Assembly (NCBI GenBank): GCA_030063045.1
Contig: JAQSEB010000112.1
Coordinates: forward strand, 248,001-312,000
DNA length: 64,000 nucleotides
DNA from: Pratylenchus scribneri
Lineage: Eukaryota; Nematoda; Chromadorea; Rhabditida; Pratylenchidae
Direction of reading: 5' to 3'
In this document: in pieces, positions 22,041-34,254 of the stretch
Layout of the letters: each line of letters begins with the position of its first letter
Position numbering within the stretch: position 1 is the stretch's first letter
Notes under the pieces: generated by a model
The model's database searches: none
The model's input: the letters and a program-made list of their open reading frames with translations, nothing else
Told to the model about the DNA's origin: nothing
Program-made: the position numbers and the translations under genes

Positions 22041-24161
22041 TCATTGGTTCTTTTCTTCCTCAATGCTGTTGTCGCCGATCAGTCCATTTCCATTTCCTTC
22101 CTCTTTTTCATTGTTTTTATCCTCGCCATCCAACCCGCTATTGTCATTTTCAACATTTTGGTGAGAATTTTCCTCTACCGAAAATTGGCCTTTTTCCTCA
22201 TTTGATTCCACCGAGTCATCGGGGACGGCAATCTGCTAGGGTAAATTAAATATGGATTATGGAATACCGATACCATAAATGCTCTCTAAATTCCCTTCTC
22301 TAATGATTCCACACCTTCAACTTTGAAGACCGATAGCTTCTGGTAGGGTGGTAAACTTAGAAAAATTTTTTTATTATATTTTCTTAGTTTTCTAATGCTC
22401 TATAAAATTCGCTTTAATTTGTTCAAAAATATCAACAAATTAAGAATTAGACTTGAATTCAATTTTTGAAGAGTTGAAAAATCATTCTGCATTGGGAATT
22501 AAAAAAGCATATACGGTGTAAATTATTAGAAACAAAAATCGATTTTTGACATTAATTTTTTTAAGAATTAATACTCGGATATAAATATAACCTAGATTGG
22601 AATGTGTCGATTAAAGAAAAAAAAAGCAAATTGATTTGATTGGAAAATGCAAAATATTATTCCCAAAAATCGACAATATAGACCAAAATCGTGCAATTCT
22701 CTGGCCATAACTTTCCCACCAATTTTGTTTTGATGAATCATTTTTAATATAAAATTTTTTAATAGAAAGAGTTAAATCCAATAGTTTAATAATTTTGGCC
22801 AATAAATGAATCTTTTTTTAATCATTCCCATTTTTCTGCATTTTCTAGTTTTTAAATGAATTTTTCATCAACTTTTTACCTTCACATCGTCACCGGGTTT
22901 TGCTCTGCAAATGAATCCTTTTGGCACTTGAGGCCATGCCCAAGGCACAAATTTTCTAAATTGTTCAAAAACTTTTTGGTCCACATCGGTGCCATCCTCG
23001 AATTTGTCATTCCCATAAATTATGCCAATCCAAAATCGATGCAAATCCCAATGCTTTGTGATGAATTTGAATTCATCCATACTGTGAATTGAGGTGAATG
23101 TGGCCTATAAAGAAAATATTGGAATTTCAAAAATATTAAAATTTTTGCTGATGATAAAATTATTCGAAAATAATTAATTTTATATATGGTACGGTAATAT
23201 GGGGAATTGGTAATTCTCTGGACTTACCAAGATGTTCGTCTGATAAATTTCGCGAAACTCGACTTCTGAACATCGTACAGACCCGAGAGTAGACTATTTC
23301 GACTCGGCAGAGCCGATTTACTATATGAAATTTCAATTTCAGATTGTTCTGATGAAGTTATTTAATGTAACACTTTCCGCTAGTTTCCTATCCCGCCTCC
23401 GGCGCCCAACCTCTCTAGGCACTAACTAAAAAAAAATTTCCCGTATGAATTTTGAAATTGAAATTTTATATAGTAAATCGACAACCGTGTCGAATGAGCC
23501 TATTCTCGAGTCTCTAAGATATCTAAAAGCCGATTCCGTAATTTCACTAGCAGACAAACAGCTTGGTAAATCTCGGGATTTACTAATTCCCCATATTTAC
23601 TATTACTTAAGGAATTAATCCCATATGTCCTCTACAAATTAGTTTGAATTAAAAATTTTTTGTCTAGTAAAAATGAAAATTTTTTATTTACCCCCAATTT
23701 GGCGCACTCCTTGACACCCTTGAAAAATCCTTTCTTCGCTTTGAGTCCATAAAAGCAAACTTCATTTTGAAAATTTTCCCATCCCGCTGCGCAATTTCCT
23801 CGCATTTCCTTCCCATTGTCGTCATCAATTTCCTCCACACTATTTGTCGCCTCCTTTGATTCATCATCATCATTAGACGCTTCTTTCACAGTGTCAACAT
23901 CAATTTCCTCTACACTTTTTGGGGCCTCCTTTGGTTCATCATTTGCATTCGAATTCATTGGCACCGGATCCAGTGGTACTTTTTGACCTTGATAAATTCA
24001 AATTATTTATATTATTTTGGCCGATATTTATTAAAGAAATTATTAAAAATTTCAATTAGGCAAAATATTTTACCTTCCATTTGGCTGAATCTTTGTGGCA
24101 CAGCATTGGTCAATGAACCAAGAATGGCTGCGAAAAGAATAAAAATAATTTGGACTTTCAT
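22041..24161 (-). CDS. Secreted C-type lectin-like protein with acidic repeats and acidic tail (~266 aa)
   Basis: Minus-strand exons 24161-24074, 23987-23692, 23104-22880 and 22232-22041 join in phase. Exon 1 is a signal peptide (VQIIFILFAAILGSLTNA). A Glu/Asp-rich segment follows, containing a tandem pair of ~24-residue units (ESKEATNSVEEIDDD and its relative EPKEAPKSVEEIDVD). The C-type lectin fold then starts at CAAGWENFQNEVCFYG, continues with CAKLGATFTSIHSMDEFKFI and FWIGIIYG, and reaches the last visible Cys in GFICRAK. The EPN/QPD and WND sugar or Ca2+ motifs are not visible, so carbohydrate binding is doubtful. The final exon is an acidic, Asn-rich tail with no Cys. Family role: secreted recognition or effector proteins. 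Specific function unknown. Intron 2 holds a fold-back element. Confidence 0.88.
23186..23604. mobile_element. Fold-back element in lectin intron
   Basis: Arms ATATGGGGAATTGGTAATTC ... GGACTTACCAAG and CTTGGTAAATCTCGGGATTT ... ACTAATTCCCCATATT are inverted. The core GATTTACTATATGAAATTTC / GAAATTTTATATAGTAAATC is a second inverted pair related to the element at 13374-13668. Confidence 0.8.
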
Positions 24162-27100
24162 TTGTTCAAAATTTTTGTCTATAAAATTAAAACTTTTTGA
24201 TGAATAGGAAAACTGAAAATATGTGAAAAATGGCAAATTTTTCAAATATTTTAAACCTCTTTTCAATCATTTTTTTAAGACAAAAAGCGGATTAAAATTT
24301 TCCATTTTCTCTTAAATATTTATTCAGTTTAAATCCAAAAATCCCTTTTCCTTATTTATTTGAACCGTGGATAAGGATTTAGAGGCGAATTTGGCCAAAG
24401 TTTGGGTTTTTAGATTGTTTGTTTATGAGAAATAGTTTGAATTTGAATTTAAACCCGAGCCTAAAGAAAGATTAAGCGGAATTGGGTGTGGCTTGTGGCA
24501 TTCCTGAGTATATTTACACCATATTTTGATTTTTATATTCCAAATGGTTTATGATTTTGTTCCACTGTATCAAGTTGTACCCAAATGGTTTTTAATTAAA
24601 GGTAATAAAAATAATTGCTCCGAAAAAGTGAATAAAAAATTATATTTTTTTATTAGATACATAGAAATAGAACCTAGGATTGATGCTGGCAATGGATAAT
24701 TTGGTGAGTAAAATGGAGGGAAAGAAGGGGAAAAATTGTTTTTAATGAAGATGGAATGAAAGGGAGAAGATGGAGAAATGGCCCAAAATGCCGAGAAAAT
24801 CAATGTAAGGCAAAATGGATGGATGTGAACGGCTAAATCTTAGGGAGAATATTTGGCCAAAATGTAAATGCCCATTAGAGAGAGAAATGCTAGCTAAGAA
24901 AATGAAAAGAGGGGAGGATCAAAGGCAAGAGATTGAGAGATATGTCCAAAAAGTCGGGTGCCATTGTTTGAAGGTTGCGTTCACAATAAGGGGCCAAGAA
25001 AATGAAGGCACCATCAAAATTGGAAAGAGCAACCACGGAATTAAGTTTATCATCAATCAGCGTAAATGGCCTGTGGGCAAAGAGAATGAACGGAAATCGA
25101 AATTTAGGGAAAATAAATGGACAATTAATACAAAATGAGTAAATAAATGTGCCTTTCAGCTGCAAAACCATTCCACGACAATTGAAAAGCCAAAATGATG
25201 ATGATGACATTTTTGGAAAACGATGTTTTTTGAATGGATTTTTAAATATGAGAATTTGTCAATTTTTTCAAAAATTTCTCAATTTGGGCAATAAGGGAAC
25301 TATTTTACAAAAAATTTATATGGCTTCTTAAAAAATGGCTAAAAATAGTTTTAAGCGTTTAAAATCAAATTAAGTACCTATTTATCTATTCTATTTACTT
25401 ATTTTAAAGTTGGGCTTAGAAATTGGCTAATTGAATAATGTGAAATTGTGGATTTGAGTCATTAATCCAAATTTTCAAATTTATATATTGGCCAACAATG
25501 GAAATAGAAATGACGAATATATTGAGGAGAGGTAGAGAAATGTCATACAAATCAGCTAAATAAATAAAAAATTATCCAAAATGGAATAAATGGAATTTCA
25601 ATTTATAATCAAAAATGATATTTATGGTAAAATAATTGCATCACTTTAATGGAATATGGCCACTAATTTTTATGAGTAATCTTTTAAAATTCATAAATAA
25701 TTTAAAAACATCATTTTATTCTATTTTTTTGAGCATGAAATATTAATAAATTGTTTGTGTTTTTCTAGCTTTCATTTTATTTTATTTAAAAAAAAATAAT
25801 AATTTCAAGTTGAAAATACATTTTATATTAAATACATATAACCAAATATAATTCATCAAATGGAAAATTTATTTTCTCTATAATTAAAATGATTGAAAAT
25901 ATGAAATTAAAAGCCAATTGTTCTGGGAATTTGTCATCGAGCAGGTGAGTTCTTCTTTAAAAGATGCCTATGGAAACACCATTCGCTTGGCTACCTTCCG
26001 GCCCATTAGATATATGCCCCAATTGGGATATCGTATGACGTGGCCATCTGATTCCAGGCGCTCCACAGGCTTCAGTCTCCCCTCTCTACCATAAAGGCGG
26101 AGCCGGGCTTTTGGCTTCAAAGGACCTGAACCAGCGCATTGCAATAATTACCACTACCAAGGTTTGACATTGACATCCCCCTGCGTCACTAGTGGAAAAT
26201 CAAAATTTTCCATACCCGCAGTAAAAGACTTCCCGGAAACAGGAAAAGTGATTTCCAGGAACTTTCCATCCAATTTTTCCCCTGGGACAATAAATCCTTT
26301 CCGGAAATCTTAATTAAAATCTTTTTCCGAAAATGAATTTAAGGAAAATGTTATGGAAAATTTTAATTAAATTTTCCGGAAAGATTTTAATTATGTTGGA
26401 TCCAAATTTATACTATTTAAATTATTTTTTGATTTCATTAAATGATTAGAATTTATCTTGACCCTTAATTTTTTTTCTATGATACCTATTATTAGAGATT
26501 CCAGCAGCAGACTAAATTAAGAATATAGCAAAATCCGTTATTTGTTCAGTGTTTCAAATTTTAATCAGTTTAATTAATAAGTTATTTAATGAATTTTATT
26601 TTTAACAACTTTCTTCATTTATTTGGTTTCGGCCTTAATTAATCAAATTATATAATAAACTCACGTAAAACATTATTTCTAATATAAAATGCATATTCGC
26701 TCCATTTATAATATAATATTTTCCTTTTTGGGTGACAGTCTCCCTGTTAACGATCAAACGTTTACGTTTTCACATTAGATCATCCGTAGTATGATCAACC
26801 ATTAATAATTTGGGGGAAAGCAAAGGGCAAATGGCCTGCTGGATGAATGAAAGGCAAATTGAATAAATTCAAATAAGCAAAAGCAAATAAAGTAATTTCA
26901 TGCCTAATCTATCCCCTCATTTTTTCCCTTATTCCAATAAAAATTCTAATTATACCATTTTAGAATACTGCTATTTTTTTCCCAATGGCTCTTTTTGATT
27001 TAATTTAATTTTACAAATAAATTAGATTAATTTTCATTTAATTTTCTGAGAATTTTTCATTCATCAAATTATAATATTCAATATTCAGTCGAATTATATG

Positions 27101-27538
27101 TAAAAAAAGAGGTTTTCATTCGGTAAAAATTAGTCAAAATGCATCAAAAAGACGGCGAAAATGCGAGATTTTTTTAACGCTCAAAATCTAATAAAAATTT
27201 ATTAAAAAACATAATTTTTTTATTTTTTTTCGGAAAGCAAGTCGCGTACCGAAAAAATTTTTTGCCAATCATTGAAATACAGCTAAAAAATTATAATCAA
27301 AAAATGGTCGCGGCAACGGCAAAGTAAAAAAAATTCGAAAAAGATGCGGCAAGAAGGTCGAAAATGCATTAAATGCCCGCGGCAATAGGTCACCATGGAG
27401 AACAATTTTTATTTATGGCAAACTCCCTTTCAATTCCATATTTAACAATTTCATTTTCCTCAATATAAATATTTATTTTAATTTATTCTAATTATATTTT
27501 TTTTTCTCAATTCAATTTAAGAGCAAATTAAACAATAA
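24162..27538. other. Long intergenic region
   Basis: No supported gene. A 107-codon plus-strand frame (24815-25138, Lys/Glu-rich, CPLEREMLAKKMKRGEDQRQ) and an overlapping minus-strand frame have no splice context or family match. I do not call either. 25915-26245 is a GC-richer island, listed separately. 26285-26400 has inverted CTTTCCGGAAATCTTAATTA / TTAATTAAATTTTCCGGAAA arms. The rest is AT-rich. Confidence 0.5.
25915..26245. other. Unexplained GC-richer island
   Basis: About 330 bp at near-balanced base composition inside a >3 kb AT-rich gap. It has one open frame on the plus strand (about 25910-26092, containing LKDAYGNTIRLATFRPIRYM) without a start or matching splice sites, and several short hairpins such as GCCGGGCTTTTGGC. 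It is neither palindromic nor tandem. It could be a degraded retroelement exon or a structured RNA. I cannot decide. Confidence 0.35.
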
Positions 27539-29887
27539 ATGGGGCGAAAAAGAAACAATAAATTGTGCGCAGTTTGTGAATCACCAAAAGCAATTTCCCA
27601 ATACGGGGCAATGGCTTGTCGAGCTTGCGGAGCATTCTTTCGGTTTGTTTAGATGGACATTAATAATTTATTTATGGGAAATATTTAAAATTGCGAAAAA
27701 ACATTGCGAAAAGTTTATAATGATTTAGTGGTTAGCCCAACATTCACGCCGTTGGATAGAAGGTAATTAAGAGCATCCAATGGTATATAATTTTTAATGG
27801 TTTAATTGATTTTGGACCAAAACCCATATGATGGTTTAAATGGTTTAAAAGCCTTAATTTTTGATCAAACCACGACAAAATATATACCAAATGACGCGAC
27901 TTGATGAGAATCTATCGATTGGGTTTAAGGTTTGGGAATCTATGACAAACCGTTAAACCGTTATAACTTTTCGCAATTTTCAATACTCTTTTCGCAATTT
28001 TCAATAACTTATTCACAAAATTAAATACCATCCATTTATTTATTATAATATTTTTGCCTGATTATTTATTTTAATTTTATATTAAATAATTTTCAAATTT
28101 CATAGACGTCTTGTCACTAGTAATCGTAAATACCAATGCGATTGTGAGGTGAAATTGAGAGGAAAGGTGGAAATTGAAATTGAGAGAAAATTGCGAATTT
28201 CCAAATGTCGTGGATGTCGAATGCGTCGATGCTTTGGGGCAGGGATGAAAGAAGAATGTTTGAATAAATTTGAAATTAAAAATAAATGAAAAATTATTAA
28301 TTTAAGTTGTCAAAAAAAGTGAAAAAAGAAAACCCATCAAAATAGAAAATAAAATCACCATTGTTAATGGTTAATTTAATATTTTTAAATTAATTTATTA
28401 AAATACAGAAGATGTCAATTTCTTAAAAATGTTATTGAATATTGAAAGGAAAGCCAATCTTGTTTTCCTGAATGTTATTGGATTTCCAAATAGTTTTATT
28501 GATCATTTCGACTCATTTGAAGAATTGATTCAAAGCAAAGATAATTTGTTGGCTCATACGGAATTCTTTAGGGTTAATCAGCAAATGATTTTTTTAAATA
28601 ATTTTTTTTCAGAAACAGCCGATCAAATTTTTTGACAGGGAAAAATTTGAAGAAACTATCACAAAATATGGCGTTTTTCATACCGAACCAATTTGCCTAA
28701 CCAAAACGTTGCTAATTGCAATTGATATTGCAAAAATATTGCCGGCATTTTCTCGTCTAAATCTGAATGATCAGGCAAGAATAATAATTAAATATTAATA
28801 AAAATTTGTTGGATTAATAAAAATTATAAAATATTCTAAAAATATTTAAAATTTAAAGATGGTCGCGGTAAGCAATTTTGCCCAAGCAGCACTCTGTTTA
28901 ATTGGTCGCTTTAATTCAATGAAATTAAATTCCGAAACGGTATTGATGGAAATTATCGATTATCCTTTTATAAAATTATATAATCTACGATCAAATTCCG
29001 ATGAACCTGTGTTCGATTTTTTAAATTAAATTAATCATTTAAAAGCATTTTCAGAATTAAAAATTTGCTAGAAGCAATTTTTAATTTGTCAATGAAACAT
29101 TTTTTGCAAATTGCTCCCAGTAGAGAAGAATTTGTATTGATTTTGTCATTATTGTTCACAAATTCAGGTAAAAATATTAATAAGGGAAATATTTTAAAAT
29201 TGTGAAAAAAACATTGAAAATTGCTAAAAGTTTATAAACGATTTAGTGGTTTGCCCAAAATCCACAAACCATATACCATTGGATAGGGTTCGTCAAGACG
29301 CATCGAATGGTATATATTTTGTCATTGTTTAATTGGTTTTGAACCAAAACCCATAAAATGGTTTTTGTAGTTTAAAACCCTTAATTTTTGATTCAACCAC
29401 GACTAAATATATATCAATCGACTCGTCTTGACTAGATCTATCGAATAGGTATAAGATTTAGGGGTCTAGGACAAATGACTAAACCATTATAAACTTTTCG
29501 ACATTTTCTATACTCTTTTCGCAATTTTCCATGTTTTTTTTTCGCTATTTTCAATGTTTTTTCGCAAAATTAAATACCTTCCCAATATTAAATTCGATAA
29601 AAATAAATATTGATTTTCTTTAAGCAATCTCATCCCTTTCTAAATATGGTCAGGGAATAATGAATGAGGAGACAGAAAAATGTGCAAAAATATTACTTCG
29701 ATTTCAACAAAAGCAATTTGGGGGCCAAAAGGGCGCACTTCGATATACGGAATGCCTTCAATTGCTTTGGAGCACAATTTACATGATTCAGAAGCACAAA
29801 GAATTGCTCGTTTACATTGATACCATAAGTGAACAAGGAAGTTTTTCAGCAGTGATGCCAAAAATATTACGTCCATTGGTCACGTAA
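27539..29887 (+). CDS. Nuclear hormone receptor A (~390 aa)
   Basis: Exons 27539-27642, 28106-28257, 28307-28369, 28409-28572, 28613-28774, 28859-29010, 29055-29167 and 29625-29887 join in phase. The DNA-binding domain has finger 1 CAVCESP...YGAMACRACGAFFRR (P-box CRACG) and finger 2 with the C4 set from YQCDCE to KCRGCRMRRCFGAGM. A Lys-rich hinge follows (KKSEKRKPIKIENK), then an all-helical ligand-binding region. Its last exon (QGIMNEETEKCAKILLRFQQ) resembles those of receptors B and C at 38-43 kb. Role: ligand-regulated or orphan transcription factor in the nucleus. Two related MITEs occupy introns 1 and 7. Intron 5 (28775-28858) starts CAG|GCAAGA, a GC-AG intron. The DBD-to-hinge junction needs the small 63-nt exon 3. 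Without it the frame stops. Confidence 0.9.
27683..28024. mobile_element. MITE copy 1 in NHR-A intron 1
   Basis: Inverted termini ATTGCGAAAAGTTTATAATG and CGTTATAACTTTTCGCAATT. Inside are the pairs GGTTTAAATGGTTTAAAAGC / TGGTTTAATTGATTTTGGAC. It is about 70-80 percent similar along its length to copy 2 at 29180-29578. Confidence 0.8.
29180..29578. mobile_element. MITE copy 2 in NHR-A intron 7
   Basis: Termini ATTGCTAAAAGTTTATAAAC and CATTATAAACTTTTCGACAT, with the same interior order as copy 1 (GGTTTTGAACCAAAACCCAT, GATTCAACCACGAC, GATCTATCGAATAGG). Both copies start near GGGAAATATT and end near AAATTAAATACC, so the ends may extend slightly further than the TIR. Confidence 0.8.
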
Positions 29888-31083
29888 ATTTGCAATGGAA
29901 ATTTGATGATAGGATGATCGATATATAATAATATATTATTATTAATGAATTATTTTATTTTATTTTAATTTATTCTATCTATTTTTTAGTAAATTATATT
30001 ACATATTTAAAAAATGAATTCAATTTATATAAAATAATTTCATTTATTGAAATTCCATCATTGTTCACAAAAAAACCAAAAAATAAATTTGCCTGTCGGC
30101 TAGAGTCAATGACATCTTTTACCAAACATGCCTTTAAATGTACAATTGGCTAATCAATATACATTATACAGTATTTATTCTATTAGTAACATCGGGGTCA
30201 CTAATTTTCAGAGACCCTCTGGGGGGGGGGGGGGGGGGGTTACAAATAGAGACGGGGTTTCAAATAGAGACGAAGTTACTAATAGAATATATTTTTCAAT
30301 AATGATGTTAATGAATTGTTAAAATATGGAATTAGGAAAAAACAACGGGAATAAAGGATCAAAATCCACAAATTCTTTATCTCTTCAACAAAAAATATGG
30401 AATCGTAAAATTTAATTAAATTTATTTAATATTATTTGCCAATTTAAAATTTATTTATTGCGGCAAAATCAGATTTATAATTTTATGCATGTAATCCCTA
30501 GCTAATGACTAGGAATTATAATAATCATTATTAAAAATGATATTCATATTGCTAGATTAAAACATCAGTATTAGCATTAAAATATTAATAAATTCACAAT
30601 TTCATCCTTTTTAATTTCATTCTTTTGATGTCATAACTTTGTGAAAAAATTTTTTATCATTTTTTTATTAAATGTCTTTTGCAGATAAAAATAAAATAGA
30701 TTCCATTGAGAATGATGCAATTAACAAAGGAAAAAAGGGAAAGAAAAGAACAATAATGGGTACGGTTGATGTTATTTATTTCTTATCAAATTCATTTTTT
30801 ATATTAATTGTCATTTGGTAAATTGATGAATGATGACTAAAAGCATTTTTCGAACTGTGGTACACCCTTTTTTATATCATTTTTAATATATTTTATTAGA
30901 TAAAAATAAAATTAATGAGTAAAGATTGGTCGAAATTAAATGGTCTTGGGTGTGCCTCTTTTTCTTAAATTTATATTGGGCTCATGCAAAAATTTTAATA
31001 TTTAAATAGATCAAAGTTAGGAACGGAATTAATTTTCATAAAGATTTTTATTAAATTCTACATTTCATAAGGTCAAACGAAAA
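29888..31083. other. Intergenic region between NHR-A and the legumain-like gene
   Basis: Contains a small MITE with a 19-base G run (30167-30288, listed separately). A short ATG frame at 30674 (Lys-rich, ending at a possible donor near 30763) lacks a second exon and is not called. Otherwise AT-rich. Confidence 0.5.
30167..30288. mobile_element. Small MITE with a 19-bp poly-G tract
   Basis: Inverted ends TACAGTATTTATTCTATTAG and CTAATAGAATATATTTTTCA, related to 18270-18373. A run of 19 G (30221-30239) sits where the relative has CTCTAGGGGGG, followed by two ACAAATAGAGACGGGG-like repeats. Confidence 0.7.
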
Positions 31084-34000
31084 ATGAAATACACCACTCA
31101 ACATTTATTTTGGCCATTGCTTATGTTTCTCATTTTTAGGTATGTTAGTTTGTGGAAAATGCATTTAAAAAATTGGAACTTAAAATGCAAATTTAGATTA
31201 AATATTTCTTTTTATATTCGATTTTTCTACCTTTCTCTAGTCCTTTAGTCAGATATTTTTAAATCATTTTTTTAATTAAATTTTATAGACATAAATAATA
31301 CATTTTTATATTGTTTAATAAAAATTTAGTAAAAAAATGGACAAATAATTACATTATAGCCAAGAAATATTTGGCCCAGGAAAAACATTTTTGGGCAATA
31401 AAAATTTTTATTTCTGTTATAATTAATTTTAAAATTATTAAAATTTAGTCCAACGATTTGTTTGGCAAAAATTTGGGCCGTGCTTATTTCTGGTTGTGAT
31501 GGAAATATGGGAGTCAATTATGCTTCACAGGTAATAATATATTGAAAAATAAATTATTAAAAATTTAACCTTAAAAAATTATTTTTTAGGCAAGCATTTA
31601 TCATGCTTGGCACATTCTCCGTGACCACGGCGTTGATCCAGAAAATATTATTCTAATGGCCTATGATGATATTGCCAATGATTCAGAGTCCATTTTTCCA
31701 TCGCTTATTTATTTCATTATTGTATTTGTTTTTTAAAGGAATCCGCATCCGGGCAAAGTTTTCAATGACCCAAAAGGCATTGACGTTTATGCAGGTAAAA
31801 AAAACATTTACGAATTTGAAAATGGCAAAAATTTTTAAAGCAAATCATTTGAATTAGCAAAATAATATTTTAGGACAAAAATTCCAATTCAACAAAATAA
31901 TTTTTAATTTTTAGGCCAAATATCTTGGTCAATATTAAGTTTTATGATTTTTGATTATGGATAAGCTTATAGATTTAGGCTAAAAGGCTGGTTATGATAG
32001 TCTTTAAAAAAAGTGCATATTGATTTTGACCTCAAAAATGCTATTTTCCCAATCAAAATTTGCCAATTAAATTTATTTTCATTTTTGTAATACATATTAA
32101 ATTAATAATTAATATAAATTAATGAATAAATATATTTCTAAAAGGTGTTAAAATTGACTATCGTGGAAAAGATGTGAATGCCGACAATTTTATGGCCATT
32201 TTGCAAGGCGACTCTGTAAAAACAAATGGAAAACCGGTGTTGAATAGGTATGAATTAGTTGGGTTTAATTTTGTAATAAACTGATTATAAATTTTTAATA
32301 ATTTTTCTACTTTTCTAGCACTGAAGATGACAATGTTTTCATCTATAATGTGCAACATGGAGGCCATGGCATTTTGGGTTTTCCAAGCGGACTAGTAAGA
32401 ATTTTTTGGCAAAATGGCCTTATTAAATTTGTATCAATTAATTTTTCAGTTGACCCTAAAAGATTTGAAAGCCACATTGACAAATATGAATGATAAGAAA
32501 ATGTACAAAAAGATGGTATACTATTTGGAGTCATGTTTATCCGGATCAATGTTTGAGAGTTGGTCAAATGAATTGGAACAAATGAATAGTCAGGAATTTC
32601 TATCGCCTTAATAAAATAATGACAAATTCAGTCTATGCGGTGACTTCTTCAAATGGAACAGCACCGAGCTGGGGCTTTTATTGTGATGATGTTCGATCTG
32701 ACCCAAAAATAAGTTGCATGGAATGCCATGATTTGGCTCCAAATGCTTGCCTTGGCAGTGATTTCAGTCGTAGTTGGATGTTGAATGTGGATTATTTGGT
32801 AAAAATTTGAAATTTTTAGTGTGACGTGTTACTTTAAAAAGTAATTAAAAATTCAAATTTGTTGTTAAAAAGGGTATAAAATAAAGGATTAATTAATTTT
32901 ACAATTACAATATAATGAATGAAGCAGTATGATACGCTAAAAATTGGAATAAAAATCAAAATATTTTGAGACTTTTAATCAAAATCAAAATGAATGTAAA
33001 CAACGCAAAAATCAGAATTATTACCGGAATGGAAAACGAATTATTTGGAATACCATAATTTTCCTTTCATTGAATCAAAATTAATTCCGTTTTTTATTCC
33101 CTTTCCCTTTTCTGCATTTTAATAATGTATTATTAATTCAACAATTTTACATTTTTAAAGTAAAGCAATAACATTTATTATTATTATAGTTAGAGATAAG
33201 TCATAAGATAATACTTTATGCAATCTATGTGATTAATTCTTAATTTTAATTTATTTTGAAAAATGTAAAAATAGTTATTTGTAATCATTAAGTTTTATAT
33301 CGGAATAGAAATAGAACAAATTTGGCATTTGAGTTAATGTGGATCATGAAAAATTTTTTTTAATTAACCATAAAAATTTCGCTTTAAATTGTACTTTTAG
33401 CCCAATCTGAGTTTGCAAACGATTGGAAAGGAAACGGAATATGCCAAAATGGGAACAATGTTCAGTCCTGTGCATGAATTTGGGAATATGGAAATTAAAA
33501 AAGATAAAATTTCGGAATTTATGGGCAACAAATTAGGCAGTCAACCTTATAAAAAGAATAATTTGACATTGTCGTCTCACAATTACCCTGCTGTCCCAAT
33601 TAAGTAAGAAATTATTTAATAAATACATTTCTTTATTTCTTTTTTAATCATAGCGATGCTACCGAAATGTTCATTAAATCGCGAATAATGCGTGGGGAAC
33701 AGGCAGCTGCCAAAGAACTTGAATTGCTTTACACGGTTAAAATTAAACAGAAAATTATTATTTAAATTTAATGAATTTTAGCGTCGTCAATATTTTGATG
33801 AACAAATGGGAACATTGGCCGATCATTTGTTGACACCAAAATCATCGGCCACACTTCGGCATCGTGTATTGAATGAGAATGAGGGTAGGATTAGTCGAAT
33901 GGATTGCCATCATCAAGCCATACATCATTTCAATCAAAAATGTTTCAATTTTGCAAAGGTTAATTAAAAAGATTATTGAATTAAATTAATTTATTACAGA

Positions 34001-34128
34001 ATCAATATGCAATGACAAAATCATACATTTTGAATAATTTTTGTGAACTTGGCCTTCCAATTGAACGAATTATTTCGGCATTGGACAAACAATGCGCGAA
34101 TTTGAAAATTACAAATGGCATTGAATAA
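31084..34128 (+). CDS. Legumain-like C13 cysteine protease with altered S1 pocket (~455 aa)
   Basis: Twelve exons join in phase: 31084-31139, 31449-31530, 31590-31687, 31739-31794, 32145-32247, 32319-32394, 32450-32588, 32632-32798, 33401-33603, 33654-33735, 33782-33958, 34000-34128. The N-terminus is a signal peptide (LFWPLLMFLIF). The protease core follows legumain order: KIWAVLISG, HAWHILRDHGVDPENIILMA, YDDIANDSENPHPGKVF, DYRGKDVNADNFMAILQGD, the catalytic His in IYNVQHGGHGILGFP and the catalytic Cys in YYLESCLSGSMF. A helical C-terminal prodomain-like part follows. Legumains cleave after Asn in lysosomes or gut. In canonical legumain the segment NYRHQAD supplies the Arg that binds the substrate Asn. 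Here it reads NYASQAS, so that Arg is lost and the Asp before the catalytic His is Gln. Catalysis may persist, but Asn specificity is doubtful. Confidence 0.92.
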
Positions 34129-34254
34129 ATATATTGAAAAAATTGTAATTGAAATAAAAATGTGACTATATATGCGAATAAATGTCAAATTTTAATAAAT
34201 TAAATCATTTCCCATAAATTTTTTTTTATCAAAATATTCCATCAAACATCAAAA

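Noticed and set aside
24815..25210. 107-codon plus-strand and 106-codon minus-strand frames
   Set aside because: They overlap each other, have no recognisable domain and no splice or promoter context; likely chance frames in purine-rich DNA.
25915..26245. Signal recognition particle RNA, suggested by GGCCGGAAGGTAGCC on the minus strand
   Set aside because: The diagnostic GGTCAGG...GGAAGCAGCC arrangement is not complete and the flanking helices could not be drawn; kept only as an unexplained island.
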